DNA of 64,000 nt. It comes from Sisyra terminalis (Eukaryota; Arthropoda; Insecta; Neuroptera; Sisyridae). Of the stretch, positions 35,788-47,941 are shown one piece after another. The stretch lies in assembly GCA_958496175.1 (NCBI GenBank), contig OY292278.1, positions 7,750,001 through 7,814,000 on the forward strand, in the 5' to 3' direction. Position 1 is the first letter of the stretch; each line of letters begins with the position of its first letter. The notes below the pieces were generated by a model that was not told the DNA's origin, searched no databases, and was given only the letters and a program-made list of their open reading frames with translations. The position numbers and the translations under genes are program-made.

Positions 35788-36747
35788 TAGACTGGGTCAA
35801 AAAAATTGACAATTTTTTTTTATCGAAAATATTGTTCAAGGTGACAAAAAAAAAATATCGGGAAGGTTTGAGCCCTTAATATTGATATTAAGAGGTCTAT
35901 CATATTTAATTTCGATTTCTTATTTGTGCTTTCATTTTTGCGTAAATGCCGTCAAACTTTCAAGGTTAAACAAATTAATCTGCACATATATTTATAGAAA
36001 ATTAAATTCCCTACAAAAAACGTCTTTTTAAAAAATTTTGCCAGACTCGTCGTTTCCGAATAATCAAGCTTCAGACATTGATATAATTTTTAGATTTATC
36101 TTTTTTATTTTGGAATTTTGTAACTAACGAACAAATAAATATATAGAAATAAATAATATAGATTCTTGAAGAGTTATTTAATGCTCTACAAAAAAAGTCT
36201 CTTAACGTTTTTACATTAAATCACTTTTTTAAAATTGGTTCAACAAAGAAAAAAACAATAATTTAATGTTCCTTTTAACTTTAATTGTGAATAATTTTTA
36301 AAAAATGATTTTATGTAAAACGTTAAAAGACCTTTTTTGTAGAGCATTAAATTCCCTTTAAGAATCTATATTATTAATTTCTATATATTAATTTGTTCGT
36401 TAGTTACAAAATTCCAAAATAAAGAAGATAAATATAAGAATTATATCAATGTTTAAATCTTGATTAATCGGAAACGGCGTGTCTGGCAAAATTTTTCTCA
36501 GAAATGTTTTTTGTAGGGAATTTAATTTTCTATAAATATATGTACAGATGAATATTTTTACCTTGATAGTTTGACACCATTGACGCAAAAATGAAGGCAC
36601 AAATAAAAAATCGAAATTAATGATGATAAACCTCTTAATATTAATATTAAGGGCTCAAACCTTCTTGATATTTTTTTTGTCACCTTGAACAATATTTTCG
36701 ATATACTTTTCAAAAAAAAAAATAGTCGATTTTTTTGGCCCAGTCTA
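35788..36747. mobile_element. Palindromic foldback element, TAGAC subfamily, copy 2 (complete)
   Basis: Ends TAGACTGGGTCAAAAAAAT and ...GGCCCAGTCTA. The flanks CTATACAA and GTATACAC match at six of eight. The arms meet near 36240. A perfect CTTAATATTAATATTAAG is at 36634-36651; the left copy has one change. The CTCTACAAAAAA box is at 36182 and inverted near 36335. Confidence 0.8.
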
Positions 36748-37139
36748 GTATACACCCTTTAAAGATAACAATTTAATTTAAAGATAACAATACATAAAGC
36801 GATGCATTTTTTTTTGCATTCGGTTCAGAAAATAGTTTGTAAAATTGGTCACCCCTACTTATTGCTTTTGTATCCGTCGATTATTGCATTTGTTGCACCA
36901 TTCGCGATTAAAGCGACCAACCATTGTCGGAGCTTTCTATGAGGTCGATAATAAGTCTCTTGGCCATCTGCGCTTCAATCTTCTTCATGAATTATTAAAA
37001 TAAGAGATGGAGGACATGGCAATTCAACTACCCCAGTGTGGGTATTTGGTAATAGATTGAAATATTTAATAAAATACTTTTATTGATAATTTTTTTATTT
37101 AATTTTAAGTCACAATTAATATATTAATGAATAATAATA
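36748..37139. other. Spacer, nothing recognised
   Basis: A moderately GC-richer patch at 36880-37010 has no frame or repeat match that I see. Confidence 0.4.
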
Positions 37140-38040
37140 TATGTCCTATGACTCAATTTTTTCTTTATTACGACCCGTTTTAACAGTTTTTGGCTATCAG
37201 CATCAGGTAATGATTATTTTGTCAGTTGTAAACAAATTTCATATAGGTTGTTGGTTTTATATATAATTTGTCGTTAAAGATGTTATTTGGATCTATTTTG
37301 TGGGTTTTGTATATTTCATATTCTTCCAGAGTGTTCATATGTGATCCTTTCTTGCAAATTTGTAATGACTTAAAATTTGTTTTGAAACTTAAGCATTGAT
37401 GATTTTCGCCATAAAGATGTTTTGAAAAATTTGAAGTTGTTGTAGGAGAGATTATACTGGAACTCACTTTGGAGGAATAAAATAGTAAAATTAAAATTGG
37501 TGAAAAGCGATTTTCCAACCTTCGATTCGTAGACGATACCATCGTAAATGCGAACAATAAAAGATAGTTATTGGACTTCATTCGAAGACTTCAAATCGTA
37601 AGTCAAAATTTCGCTTCAAAAACAATAAGACCAATGATCGATGATCGCGATAATGATCAAAATTAGAATAAGAAAATAAATTGCCAAAATATTATTAGAA
37701 AAACTATTTATGGTTCCCAGTTTACGGACCATTATTAAGACCGAAGGTCTTAATTGTGCGAAGAAATCAAACTCTTACAAAATCAACGATCTTCATCGTC
37801 AAAAGTACATTTTAAATTGATAAATAATAATTCCGGTTTATAATTAAGAGTTATAAAGAAAAAATATTTAAATAAAAATCATTTTCTTTGCGGTTTATGA
37901 ATTATAAATCGAAAGAAATACCGTTCCAAATGTTCTGTACTCAAAAGTCACTTTAAACGAGAAATACTCAGCTTACTTTGTCCAAATCAAGGCACTATAG
38001 TTATGTGAATAGCGCAGTATCCATGGGCCAATCTTAGCGA
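37140..38040 (-). mobile_element. Penelope-like element remnant, copy 1
   Basis: A minus-strand frame (37581-37222, 119 codons) contains KHLYGENHQC, LQICKKGSHMNTLEEYEIYK and NIFNDKLYIK. This resembles the C-terminus of Penelope-like proteins after the GIY-YIG domain. A degenerate hammerhead-like motif (CTGATGC...TAAAAC, minus) is at 37170-37210. It is about 880 bp homologous to 49504-50372. Confidence 0.65.
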
Positions 38041-38574
38041 TATTATTATTAAATCGCCAATATTATTATTCTTTACAATTTCTGTTACTTCTGCAGCAGC
38101 TGAAAGGTTATTTAGCAAATTAAAAATAATAAAAAACTATTTAAGAAATAATATGAGCCAAACTCGATTCGCACATTTATCGCTAATAGCAATTGAAAAC
38201 AAAACCGTAACAAGCCTGGATTTAAACGAAGTCATTGATACTTTTGCGAAAACTAAAGCTAGAAAAAAATTGGAAATACAATTGTTATTTAGTCAGTTGG
38301 TAGGTCCGACCTTTATATAATAAATCCTTGAATCTTCTCAATTTCGTTTTATTAGCCAAACCTACACCAAGTATTAATTGTAATTTATATTGTTACTGTT
38401 TAATATTTTTATTACCTGGCCTGCAGTGCACAAAAAAGAGCTTAAGTAGCTTAGCATTTTTAAAGTATTTGTATATTTCATATTTTTATTTGATAAAACC
38501 TAATCAGTTTACATAGCAGTGGGGCCCCATTTTTAATTTGCCCCAGGGTCCTTGGTTACCTAGCTACGCCACTG
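38041..38574 (+). mobile_element. hAT element fragment with transposase C-terminus
   Basis: The frame FFTISVTSAAAERLFSKLK (38080-38130), then LRNNMSQTRFAHLSLIAIEN, is the hAT C-terminal dimerisation region. The right end is GGTTACCTAGCTACGCCACTG at 38574. The 5' part is missing. Confidence 0.75.
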
Positions 38575-39918
38575 ACGTAGATGTAATTTTCTTTTTTCTC
38601 GCATTAATAATTACTTGGGAATTGATACAAATATCCTTACGATTTTTCGAAGTATCACCCACCGGTTGCATTCCAAGGGTGGAAAAAGAAACTTTTAGTT
38701 AAAGAAAAAAAAATTCAAATATTTTCGGATAGATTTAAGCCGAAAAAAAAATAAAAACTCAAAAAGCTTCTAATATATATTATAATCGGGACATTTTTAT
38801 GAAAAACTTAAAAAAAATTCTCGTCAAAATTTTGTTATTTTCAATTGAATATACTGGAAAAAAAAGCGTAAAGCTTTCCAATATACTAACATGCGAATCG
38901 AATGACTATAATATCACAAAAGCTTGACACAAGTGTCAGTGTCTGTATATATTGAATCTTGGCGTTAGATTTCCCAACACATTAGATGTATTAGTGTCCT
39001 TTGTCAAACCTCTATGTGTAAATATGATATCATTCAAAGAGAAATTTGATCAATCGCTTCTATAATATGTTCTGTTCTAGAATACCCAAATGGATAGGTA
39101 GGCAAGTGATCGATACAAACGATAATGTTAAAAATATTTTCTAAAATATTAAATTCCAGTTCCAATTTCTAGAGTCTCCAATTAAACTAGACATGAGGAT
39201 TGAAAAGATTCAAAGACTGAATCGGAAATCAATTGGTGGAGCGTAAATTTTACGCAGTTGTGATTTCTAAATGTTACCTGCTTGTAGAGAAACACAAAAG
39301 AAAAAGGTTTTTGCTAATGACATGAAAAAAAATCTGCAAAAACCACCATCATGAAATCATAAAAATTCTCTACGTTTCCCAGCCCAAAGAATCCATAAAA
39401 TTGAGTAGTGTCAAAAAAATAAATGTTGAACACTAACCAATTAAATAATTCCTTTGATATTTTCCATGTTCTTTGGCTAAAAAACGTGAATCATTAAAAA
39501 TGTTTTATCGCACAATTGTCTTTTATTAGTTTGGACGTAACAAATAAATTATAAGTATATGTTATATAAAAGTGGCAAGTGGAAGCATTATAAGAACATA
39601 TTTCAGTTAACAACGACCATAAACAAATATTTCCACATGATTACTTTTCCATTTTCTGGTTTGTTATCACTAGCGACCACACTATCAAATCAATACGTAT
39701 TTGCTTGAGCTTTTTTGTGTATGTTGGGTACTCGCATATGTGTACGTAACGAAAACCTATTTTTCTCGAAAGTCTTCAACGAAATGTAACGTCTGCAACT
39801 ACTTCAACATTCATAAAAAAAGAACGGAAAATATATTTCCAATCTGGGTACTATCGAATGAGAAAGAAGAGGATAATCAACTCTGACGAGAATATTCAGT
39901 ATTATTTGATTATTGAGA
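38575..39918. other. Spacer, nothing recognised
   Basis: No gene, no terminal repeats and no copy of the other families are seen. Confidence 0.4.
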
Positions 39919-40603
39919 CAGTGGCGTAGCTAGGTAACCAAGGGCCCTGGGGCAAATTAAAAAATGGAGCCCCACTGCTTTGTAAACTGATTAGGTTTTA
40001 TCAAATTAAAATATGAAATATACAAACACTTTAAAAATGTTAAGCTACTTAAGCTCTTTTTTGTGCACTGCAAGACAGGTAATAAAAATATTAAACAGTA
40101 ACAACATAAATTACAATTAATTCTTGGTATAGGTTTGGCTAATAAAACAAAATAGAAAAGATTCAAGGGTTAGTATATAAAGGTCAGGCCTACCAACTGA
40201 CTAAATAACAATTATATTTACAATTTGTTTCTAGCTTTAGTTCGTAAAAGTATCAATGACTTTGTTTAAATCCAGGCTTGATGCGATTTAGTTTTCAATT
40301 GCTATTATCGATAAATGTCGGAGTCAAGTTTGGTCCATATTATTTCTTAAATAGTTTTTTATTATTTTTAATTTGCTAAATGACATTTCAGCTGCTGCAG
40401 AAGTGACAGGAATTGTAAAGAATAATAACATTGTTGTAAATACTTCCGTTAGGTCACATTCTAGCACTCCATATTTGCTCATTATTTCCGTACATAATTG
40501 GTAAACTTCCAACTGAATTTCCAAAAGTTCAGTTCGATCGAGATTTCTGGTAAAGATTCGAGGGCCCCCTGGCCCGTCTCACCCCTAGGTAGATACGCCA
40601 CTG
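39919..40603 (-). mobile_element. hAT element, non-autonomous, minus orientation
   Basis: CAGTGGCGTAGCTAGGTAAC at the left, TAGATACGCCACTG at the right. The minus-strand frame 40524-40324 encodes the hAT dimerisation motif (IPVTSAAAEMSFSKLK). The flanking 8-mers differ, so the site has decayed or one flank is rearranged. Confidence 0.8.
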
Positions 40604-40647
40604 ATCTACGTTTATAAGTGATATGCTGTTGATTTTTAATAATAATT

Positions 40648-40873
40648 GGACTCATATGTACTTTAGCACACCCACAATTTGGCAAAGTTGCACTTTCGAC
40701 TATTTTTTTAATTTAGTTCGCGATTAAATCGGTCCATAATGAAAATTTAACCACAAAAGAGAGAACTATACCATATTAGAACTGAAATAACAAAAATATT
40801 GTGAATTAAATTAAAAACAAAGTCGAAAATGCAACGTTGTTAGATTGTGGGTGTGCTAAAGTACACTTGAGCC
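40648..40873. mobile_element. Short MITE, copy 2
   Basis: Same family as 2495-2719, inverted repeats at both ends. Flanked by AATAATT on both sides (40641-40647, 40874-40880), extendable to 8 bp with the next G. Confidence 0.8.
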
Positions 40874-40954
40874 AATAATTGTTCCATTTTTTACTTAAAA
40901 TAAAATTAAATACACATAAAATAGGTGTAATATAGTTACATAATATGTAAGAAG

Positions 40955-41225
40955 AGATGGATAATAATATATATATATATGTCTTTGAGATTCAATTAAA
41001 AAATTACTTTATTACGACGCGTTTCAACAGTTTTTGACTGTCATCATCAGGTAATAATAATAATAATTGATAATTATTAATAGTAATAATTATATTATAA
41101 TAATAATTAATAATTATTATTATTACTACCTGATGATGACAGTCAAAAACTGTTGAAACGCGTCGTAATAAAGTATTTTTTTAATTGAATCTCAAAGACA
41201 TACATATATTATTATCCATTAATTT
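40955..41225. repeat. Inverted pair of hammerhead-bearing repeats
   Basis: GATGGATAATAATATA...GTCTTTGAGATTCAATT at the left is mirrored at the right (AATTGAATCTCAAAGAC...TATTATCCAT). The centre is an ATAATAATTATT run. Confidence 0.8.
41125..41165 (+). ncRNA. Hammerhead ribozyme-like motif
   Basis: CTGATGA 41130-41136; stem II ACAG (41139-41142) with CTGT (41150-41153); GAAA 41155-41158; then CGCGTCGTA, which can form a 2-bp stem III before a GUA site. The mirror copy lies on the minus strand at about 41020-41060. Confidence 0.6.
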
Positions 41226-41702
41226 ATTGTGATTCGGAAATAAATAAAATTCTTATCAATGTTAAATGTAAGAAGAGCTTTTCTTTGTATTTAGGTCACT
41301 AGATAGATTCTGCCATCTAGTGAGTAGTAGGTAAATTAAATTTCCAGTTAAAAAAGGTTTGTTTAAAAAATAACGAAAGCTTTGCTAAAAAGTATTAAAC
41401 GTATTAATCCTTAAGTAAATATACGTTTTAGGAAGTGAGAACCTTCAAAGTCAAAACATGACGAGCTTTTGGCGCAAAGCTTCAATGTTTGAGGATTTCG
41501 AACAAGTTCATAAATCTTACGAAAACATATTGCTTGAATTTTTAATGAACTTTGATAAAATTTTGCGAAAACTTTTAATTTCCGTGGAACATAATTTTTT
41601 GCTAGTAAAATTGATCTGGTAAAATTTAACAATGAATTATACTTCTTTTTGGTCGTTTATCCTCTCACAAGATGATTTAAAAATTCAATTAAAATACGTT
41701 TA

Positions 41703-43192
41703 GGCCTGGTATTTTCACTTCAGTATAGGTAGGCTTTATCTCCGTGATAATTATCTATTAGATAAAATTTTATCTGTAAGATAAATCAAAACTGTATTTT
41801 CAACCAAAACACACCTCCGGTTAGTTATTTGCATGACATCTGATAAAAAAAAAAGAAAATAGAAAAGTAATGACAATTTGTGGATAAGCCAGGGTAGGAA
41901 ACAATATATTGATAAACAAAGGCAAGTTGATAGCAATATCAAAGGCGTTAGAAAGAGACACCATTCTTGTGTAAAAAATTGAAGTTTTGTAGTTGTCCCT
42001 TACACTGAATTTGAAATATCAAAATAGTTGTTCTGCAAATTAATAACATATAATTTAGAATGTCTAACGAAGTTAAGAAAAAACGAACCCGAGCTCCAAA
42101 TTTCAAAAAGGAAGAAGTTCATTTGTTGAATTATAAAATAAGATAAAATTTTCAACCTTAGAACCGAACTTTTAATGAATCAAATTCATAATATTAATCA
42201 AGAAGGGAAGAGGGCAGAAGAAATGCATCGTAAGAAAATCAAACTTATGGATATTGAAATTTCTATTAACAAAAAACAACTGCAAAATGCATAATTTTAT
42301 ACAACTTTTGTTAAATAACTCATTTTTATTTTCATAATACAAATATATATTTATTCTATTATTTATTGTTAAACGTTTTATTGATGTTATAAATTCCTTA
42401 AAACAATCAATAAAAGGTCTGCGGAAAAATCATTATGAATTTCAACATTTCTTTCCTGTTCTTCTGGAAGAATATTGTCTTCCATGTACGAATTCTCATC
42501 GGTGTCAAAATTTTCTTCCATTCGGTGTATCGCTATAATGTGTAGTACTGCACATTTTTCTTCAATTTGTAATAATATAAATTCGACCGTAAGTTTTGGA
42601 AAATGAAATCTTTGGAAAAATTATTGGTCTATCCATTTCTTAAAATGATCAATTCTTGGCCTTACATTATATTGTTGTTCAGGATTTGTAATTTCTATAA
42701 GTTGAATCAATTCTTCCTCAGGGTCATTGAGCAATTCCAAATCATCCATTGGAATTATTTCCACTTTTATTTATAACTGTAATATATCAACAAAGCAACT
42801 GATTAATATTGTTTATGTATCATTATATGAAATTGAAGCTTATTTAATTTACACATAGATAATACACACCAATATATTTACCTAATAAATTCGTAAATCT
42901 CCAAATAGGCAGAAAATTTTTGCAATTTCGTAAAATAATTTTTTCGCTTCACTTAAGTTTGACAGCACTAACAATGTGCAGAATAAAATAAGAAGGCGAT
43001 GTATGCTCTATCTATGAAATAAAAAGACTATTTGGAAGTCTGAGTACTGAATAAGTAATCTAGGAGATAGTTTAATTTTATCCTGAAGATATGACTATTT
43101 ATATGTGAAAGTACGCATGTTTTCTCTATATTCCGGTTAAAATTTTATCTGAAAGATAAATGTCACTATCTAGATGGGAAAATACCGGGCCC
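41703..43192. mobile_element. Deletion-derived PIF/Harbinger element with two gene remnants
   Basis: Ends GGCCTGGTATTTTC and GAAAATACCGGGCCC are inverted repeats; the inner parts share AGATAAAATTTTATCTG-type repeats. The plus-strand frame from 42060 encodes MSNEVKKKRTRAPNFKKEEV, a Myb/SANT-like start, then after a stop a basic helical end (RAEEMHRKKIKLMDIEI, to 42293). The minus-strand frame from 42756 encodes a HARBI1-like N-terminus (RPRIDHFKKWIDQ, stop, FFQRFHFPKLTVEF). Both genes are broken. Divergent Myb plus DDE genes are the Harbinger layout. Confidence 0.7.
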
Positions 43193-44599
43193 TAGTATAA
43201 AAAAATAGTATACTACTTGTCTGACAGTAATTTTAAATTAAATTTAAAAATTATTTAATTCGTATATCATTCTTAAGTAATTTTTTTATACTTTATTGTC
43301 AATATATATTTAAGTCATTAAAATTACCTCAGTTCGTTATTATTTAAATATTTTGGCCAATTAAATGCTATATGAAATAAACCATTGTAAAACATCATTA
43401 GGAATCACCGCATGTAAGAGGCAAAAATTTTTATTTTTAAGAAAGCACTAGATGAAGAAAAACGGTTCAAGCATTTTTGGTCCTCAAACTTTAGTTGTCC
43501 TTGTTTGTCCATTTTTCTTACGACGAAAATCAGGAGCTTTATATAAAAATGCCCACCTAATATTCGAAATATTATATCAATTTTTTAACGAATTGTACCT
43601 ATAAATATTGAGCACAAATATTAAATTTTTTGGCGACCTCACAAGAACTCTAAGGGAGTACGTGGATTTAAGACTTGATGTTTTCACCCCTTGTTTACAC
43701 TTACTTTGATCTTAGTAATTGGTGATTTAATTTGAAGTAAATTGAACACAAAATTTTTAAACTTTTTCCAAAATCATTGATATCCACTATCGATGAGGTT
43801 TTGTATGATGATTTGTTTCCTTAAGAATTAGTTGTAAAATATTATTTAAATTCGATAAGATGTGTTACTCAATTATCATCTTATGCATAAATTTTGGCAA
43901 CCAAATTACCTGAAAATTATAAGTTTCAATTCTATGAATCACCTCTATTAATTAAATTAAGCTTTTATCTTCGATGCTTAATACTGATCTACAGGAAAAT
44001 CCAACGAGTAATTAGGTATCTTTAACTAAAAAAAAAAATAATCCAAATTCATAGAATGAATCACTCATGGATATATATTTGATACATGTAGGTATTTCTT
44101 AATATTAGAAGTGACAAATTCATTTACTCACCGTTATTTTTTACGTTTCTGCTTAAAACATATTTATTTTTAAATGTCTTCTTTTATTCTAGTTTTTTTT
44201 CGAATTTTATTTTGGTCACATTCCATTCTGTGTGTTAAGGTATTTTTGGCCAATAGTAGTGAAATGATCTTGGACTCAAATATTTAATATCTAAAATTAA
44301 AAATAAAATAATTATAAATTTTTCAATTAACTCCAAACACATACACAAACTAATGTAATGGAAAATATTTTTTTTCTGAATAATTAATTTACTTGGTACG
44401 AAAAGTTTTCGTCATGTGTACGTCTCATCAGTTTCGTCTCATTTCATATTTGTGTCTAAATTTTTCTTAAAATAAAAACCAGAACAATGTTGACATACTA
44501 TTTTTCTTACAATGACTCACATTTTATCTAATTTCAACCAAAGTTTTACTCTAAATTTTTCTACAAAGTTTATTTTTTAAAGTTTCTGTATATGTTTAC
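43193..44599. other. Spacer, nothing recognised
   Basis: AT-rich, no repeats shared with the rest of the window that I could see. Confidence 0.4.
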
Positions 44600-45118
44600 G
44601 TTGTAACCAGTGGCGTAGCTACCTAGGGGCTAGACGAGGCAGTGCCCCGGGGCCCTCAAGCTCAGGGGCCCTCAAATCCTTACCAGAAATCTCGATCGAA
44701 CTGAACTTTTGGAAATTCAGTTGGAAGTTCACCAATTGTGTAAGGAAATAATTAGAAAATATGGAGTACTAGAATGTGACCTAACGGAAATATTTACAGC
44801 AATTTTATTATTCTTTACAATTCCTGTCACTTCTGCAGCGACTGAAAAGTCATTTAGCAAATTAAAAACAATAATAAATTATTTAAGAAATAATATGGGC
44901 CCAAATTGACTCCGATATTTATCGCTAATAGCAATTAAAAACCAAATCGCATCAAGCCTGGATTTAAACCAAGTCATTGATACTTTTGCGAAAACTAAAG
45001 CTAGAAAAAAATTGTCAATATAATTGTTATTTAGTCAGTTGGTAGGCCCAATCTTTAATAATAAACCCTGGAATTTTCTCAATTTCGTTTTATTAGCCAA
45101 ACCTACACTAAGTATTAA

Positions 45119-45819
45119 GGGTGGATCACCGTCAGAACGTAAAAAAAATGACTTTTTTAAGACTGCTGCCATTTTTTTTTTATAAATATTAAAAAACGGT
45201 CTTCGGCATGTAAAAGTTGAAGTTTTGAGATATTTTTTTTTATTTTCCCCGATATGTCCCCCCTCCCCCTTTTACAGCGCTTTGAAAAAGGGTCCTCAAA
45301 AATGAGGAGGCAAACGGAAGACAAGTTTTCTCGGAAACCGGAATTCGGATCATGATTTTCTAAAGAATGTAGGTTTTGGTAATGCGTCTTCTTGGTACTG
45401 AACCTCGAAAATCCAAAAAAAGTTGAAAATTCACAAAATGGCGCGACTTTGAAAAAAAAGTTAAAAAAAACGACCTTTTGTGAACCTTTCCCCCTCTTCC
45501 ACGTTGAGGGGGGAGGTTTGGCCAATTTCAGAGGTTCAGTACCTAGAAGACGTGTTCAACTATAATACTTTCCAGTTTCAAGTCAATCCGTCGGATAGTT
45601 TCTGAGAAATCTTGTCTCCCAGTTTTACAAAATTGATTTCGAGAAAAACGCATTTAAAGTTTTTTTAAGATATTTTTTTATGTTATTATCAATTTATTCA
45701 ATTTTTATCAGTGAAAATACATTAGTCAGCTATTCCAATCCTTTTAACACGTTATAAGAAGACATTTATGGAAAAAAAAAAAATCGAAAATTTTTTTTTT
45801 CTGACGGGGTGATCCACCC
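45119..45819. mobile_element. piggyBac-type MITE nested in the hAT element
   Basis: Ends GGGTGGATCACCGTCAG and CTGACGGGGTGATCCACCC, flanked on both sides by TTAA (45115-45118, 45820-45823). Other copies of the hAT element have a single TTAA here (AGTATTAATTG). The interior is non-coding. Confidence 0.9.
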
Positions 45820-45895
45820 TTAATTGTAATTTATGTTGTTACTGTTTAATAATTTTATTACCTGCCTTGCAGTGCACAAAAAAGAGCTTAAGTAG

Positions 45896-46721
45896 TAGGG
45901 TGTTTTTTTTTTGCGGACTATTTTTTTTCTTTTCCTCCCATGCTGAAATTTTGTTGGAAATACTTCAAAAAGAATTTCCTGAAAGTTTGAGCTTTTAATA
46001 TTAATATTAAGTACTCGCTCACAGCGTGTGAATATTTTCCATTTAAAATACACGTAAACTTTGTTTTTTTTTGTTTAAATTTTTATAGCTCAGCGCCATT
46101 TTATGGTATCGCCTCGCTCAAGGTCGGGATTTTTTTACAATTGTATGCTCTACAAAAGTGCCTATTTTTAATAAAGAATAAAAATCAATATTTTCTTAAA
46201 TTTTACTCAATAATCCGTAAAAATTTTATAGTAAGAGAAATTCAAGGCTCAATATCTCGAGAAATATCGATCTTAGCAATTTGGTTTTCTGGAATTTTTT
46301 TGTAGGAAATTAAATTTCCTATAAATTTGCCATTTACATTTTTTCTGTAGGTCTTGTAATTCATGAGTTACTGAGAGAAAAACGAGAAATCTATGAAAAA
46401 CCTGGGTTTAGTGACCCGTACTACCTCGCCCGTGTAAATTACGATTTTGCCGCAATAGACACTTTTGTAGAGCATACAATTGTAAAAAAATCGCGACTTT
46501 GAGCGAGGCGATACCATAAAATGACGCTGAGCTATAAAAATTTAAAAAAAAAAATCAAAGTTTACGTGTATTTTAAATGGAAAATATTCACACGCTGTGA
46601 GCGAGTACTTAATATTAATATTAAGAGCTCAAACTTTCAGGGATTTTTTTTGAAGTATTTCCAACAAAATTTCGGCATGGGAGCAAAAGAAAAAAAATAG
46701 TCCCCCAAAAAAAACACCCTA
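45896..46721. mobile_element. Palindromic foldback element, TAGGGTG subfamily
   Basis: Ends TAGGGTGTTTTTT and AAAAACACCCTA; exact 8-bp duplication TTAAGTAG (45888-45895, 46722-46729). The arms are inverted about a centre near 46300. The perfect CTTAATATTAATATTAAG is at 46608-46625; the left copy (46002-ish) has one change. GCTCTACAAAAG is at 46148 and inverted near 46460. Confidence 0.9.
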
Positions 46722-46863
46722 TTAAGTAGCTTAGCATTTTTAAAGTATTTGTATATTTCATATTTTCATTTGATAAAACCTAATCAGTTTAAATAGCAGT
46801 GGGATCCCATTTTTTAATTTGCCCAAAGGCCTTTGGTTACCTAGCTACGCCACTGGTTGTAAC

Positions 46864-47599
46864 TTTATTAAAAGCTCGTATTTTATGTTTGCATAGCAAA
46901 CAAAATTAAAGTTTATTCATAAAAGCTCTAACATCACTGCACAAGCTTTTATGAGTACATAGTAACGAGCATAATTTTTCATAATCAACTAATTTATATG
47001 ATTTATAATATGCGAAGTACTTTTTATACAGTTTTACTTCATAGAAAAACAGTGTTTATTTTCATTCGTTTTATTCGTATTCTTCGTTCCGAGAAAAATT
47101 GAACTTATTGGAAAAGTAGCGGATAATCATTTCTATTATTTTGTTCAGGGAAAATATTTGTTCTCTGCACAATGTAACGTCTTTATTGCGAATTTAGAGA
47201 GTGTTTCATAGACTTCAAGACTTCAGGAAAATGTTGATTGCTGCATTAATCTGTAACAATAATATAATATTTTAGTTTCTTATAAGTGATTATTTTTATT
47301 GATTATTACAACATAATCATCCTTAAATTTTTCAAAAGCCTACGTATTTGGTAAAGCAGTTTAAGTTCTTGCCTTTTTTTTCAAAAACATTCCAAATCCA
47401 AGGAAAATATTCATCTAAACTCTGGCGAGACAAAATTGCATCTTCTATTCATAATTCTGTCAACAGCAAAACTATGCTAAGCTATTTTATAAGTGCATTC
47501 CAAGTTTTAAAACAAGAAACAATGTATTTCTAAAAATCAAATCCTAAAGTTTATTGCTTAAAATTTAAGAATAAAGTTTCAAAAACTTTCAGAGGAAAT
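46864..47599. other. Spacer, nothing recognised
   Basis: No gene or repeat match. A 61-codon frame at 47348-47533 is judged chance. Confidence 0.4.
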
Positions 47600-47872
47600 A
47601 TAATAATTAAATTGTGGGCAATAAGGACGAAGCTTCTTGTGGAATATTATTTATTTTATCGCCAACGTTTCGTCAGTCATTCCTGACTTCTTCAGGGCTC
47701 AAAATTTAAAAAACACTCCACAAATGTCATAAAAATAAGCTGTAATATGACCCAACTTATTTTTATAACATTTGTGGAGTAATTTTTAACTTTGAGCCCT
47801 GAAGAAGTCAGGAATGACTGACGAAACGTTGGCGATAAAATAAACAATATTTCACAAGAAGCGTCGTTCTTA
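47600..47872. repeat. Inverted pair of hammerhead-bearing repeats, split by a later insertion
   Basis: The left arm begins AAATATAATAATTAAATTGT. Its mirror is completed only beyond the TTA element, at 49431-49460. Centre near 47735. Confidence 0.8.
47795..47850 (+). ncRNA. Hammerhead ribozyme-like motif
   Basis: CTGAAGA 47799-47805 (fits CUGANGA); stem II GTCAG (47807-47811) with CTGAC (47818-47822), perfect; GAAA 47823-47826; CGTTGGCGATA follows, able to form a CG/CG stem III and an AUA site. Mirror copy on the minus strand at about 47653-47700. Confidence 0.65.
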
Positions 47873-47941
47873 GGGGCCATCCATAAATTACGTCACACGA
47901 ATTTTAGAACTTTTAAACCCCTCCCCCCGTCCTTGTCACAG

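Larger units (their letters stand above)
44608..46855 (+). mobile_element. hAT element with two nested insertions
   Basis: CAGTGGCGTAGCTACCTAGG at the left, CCTAGCTACGCCACTG at the right, flanked by the exact 8-bp duplication GTTGTAAC (44600-44607, 46856-46863). A transposase C-terminal remnant is at 44697-45024 (IPVTSAATEKSFSKLK). Without the nested elements (45119-45819, 45896-46721) it would be about 0.7 kb. Confidence 0.9.

Noticed and set aside
36558..36755. Minus-strand frame as a gene
   Set aside because: It runs through a foldback arm with the shared boxes; not coding.
39919..40603. 8-bp target duplication for this hAT copy
   Set aside because: The flanking 8-mers TATTGAGA and ATCTACGT do not match.
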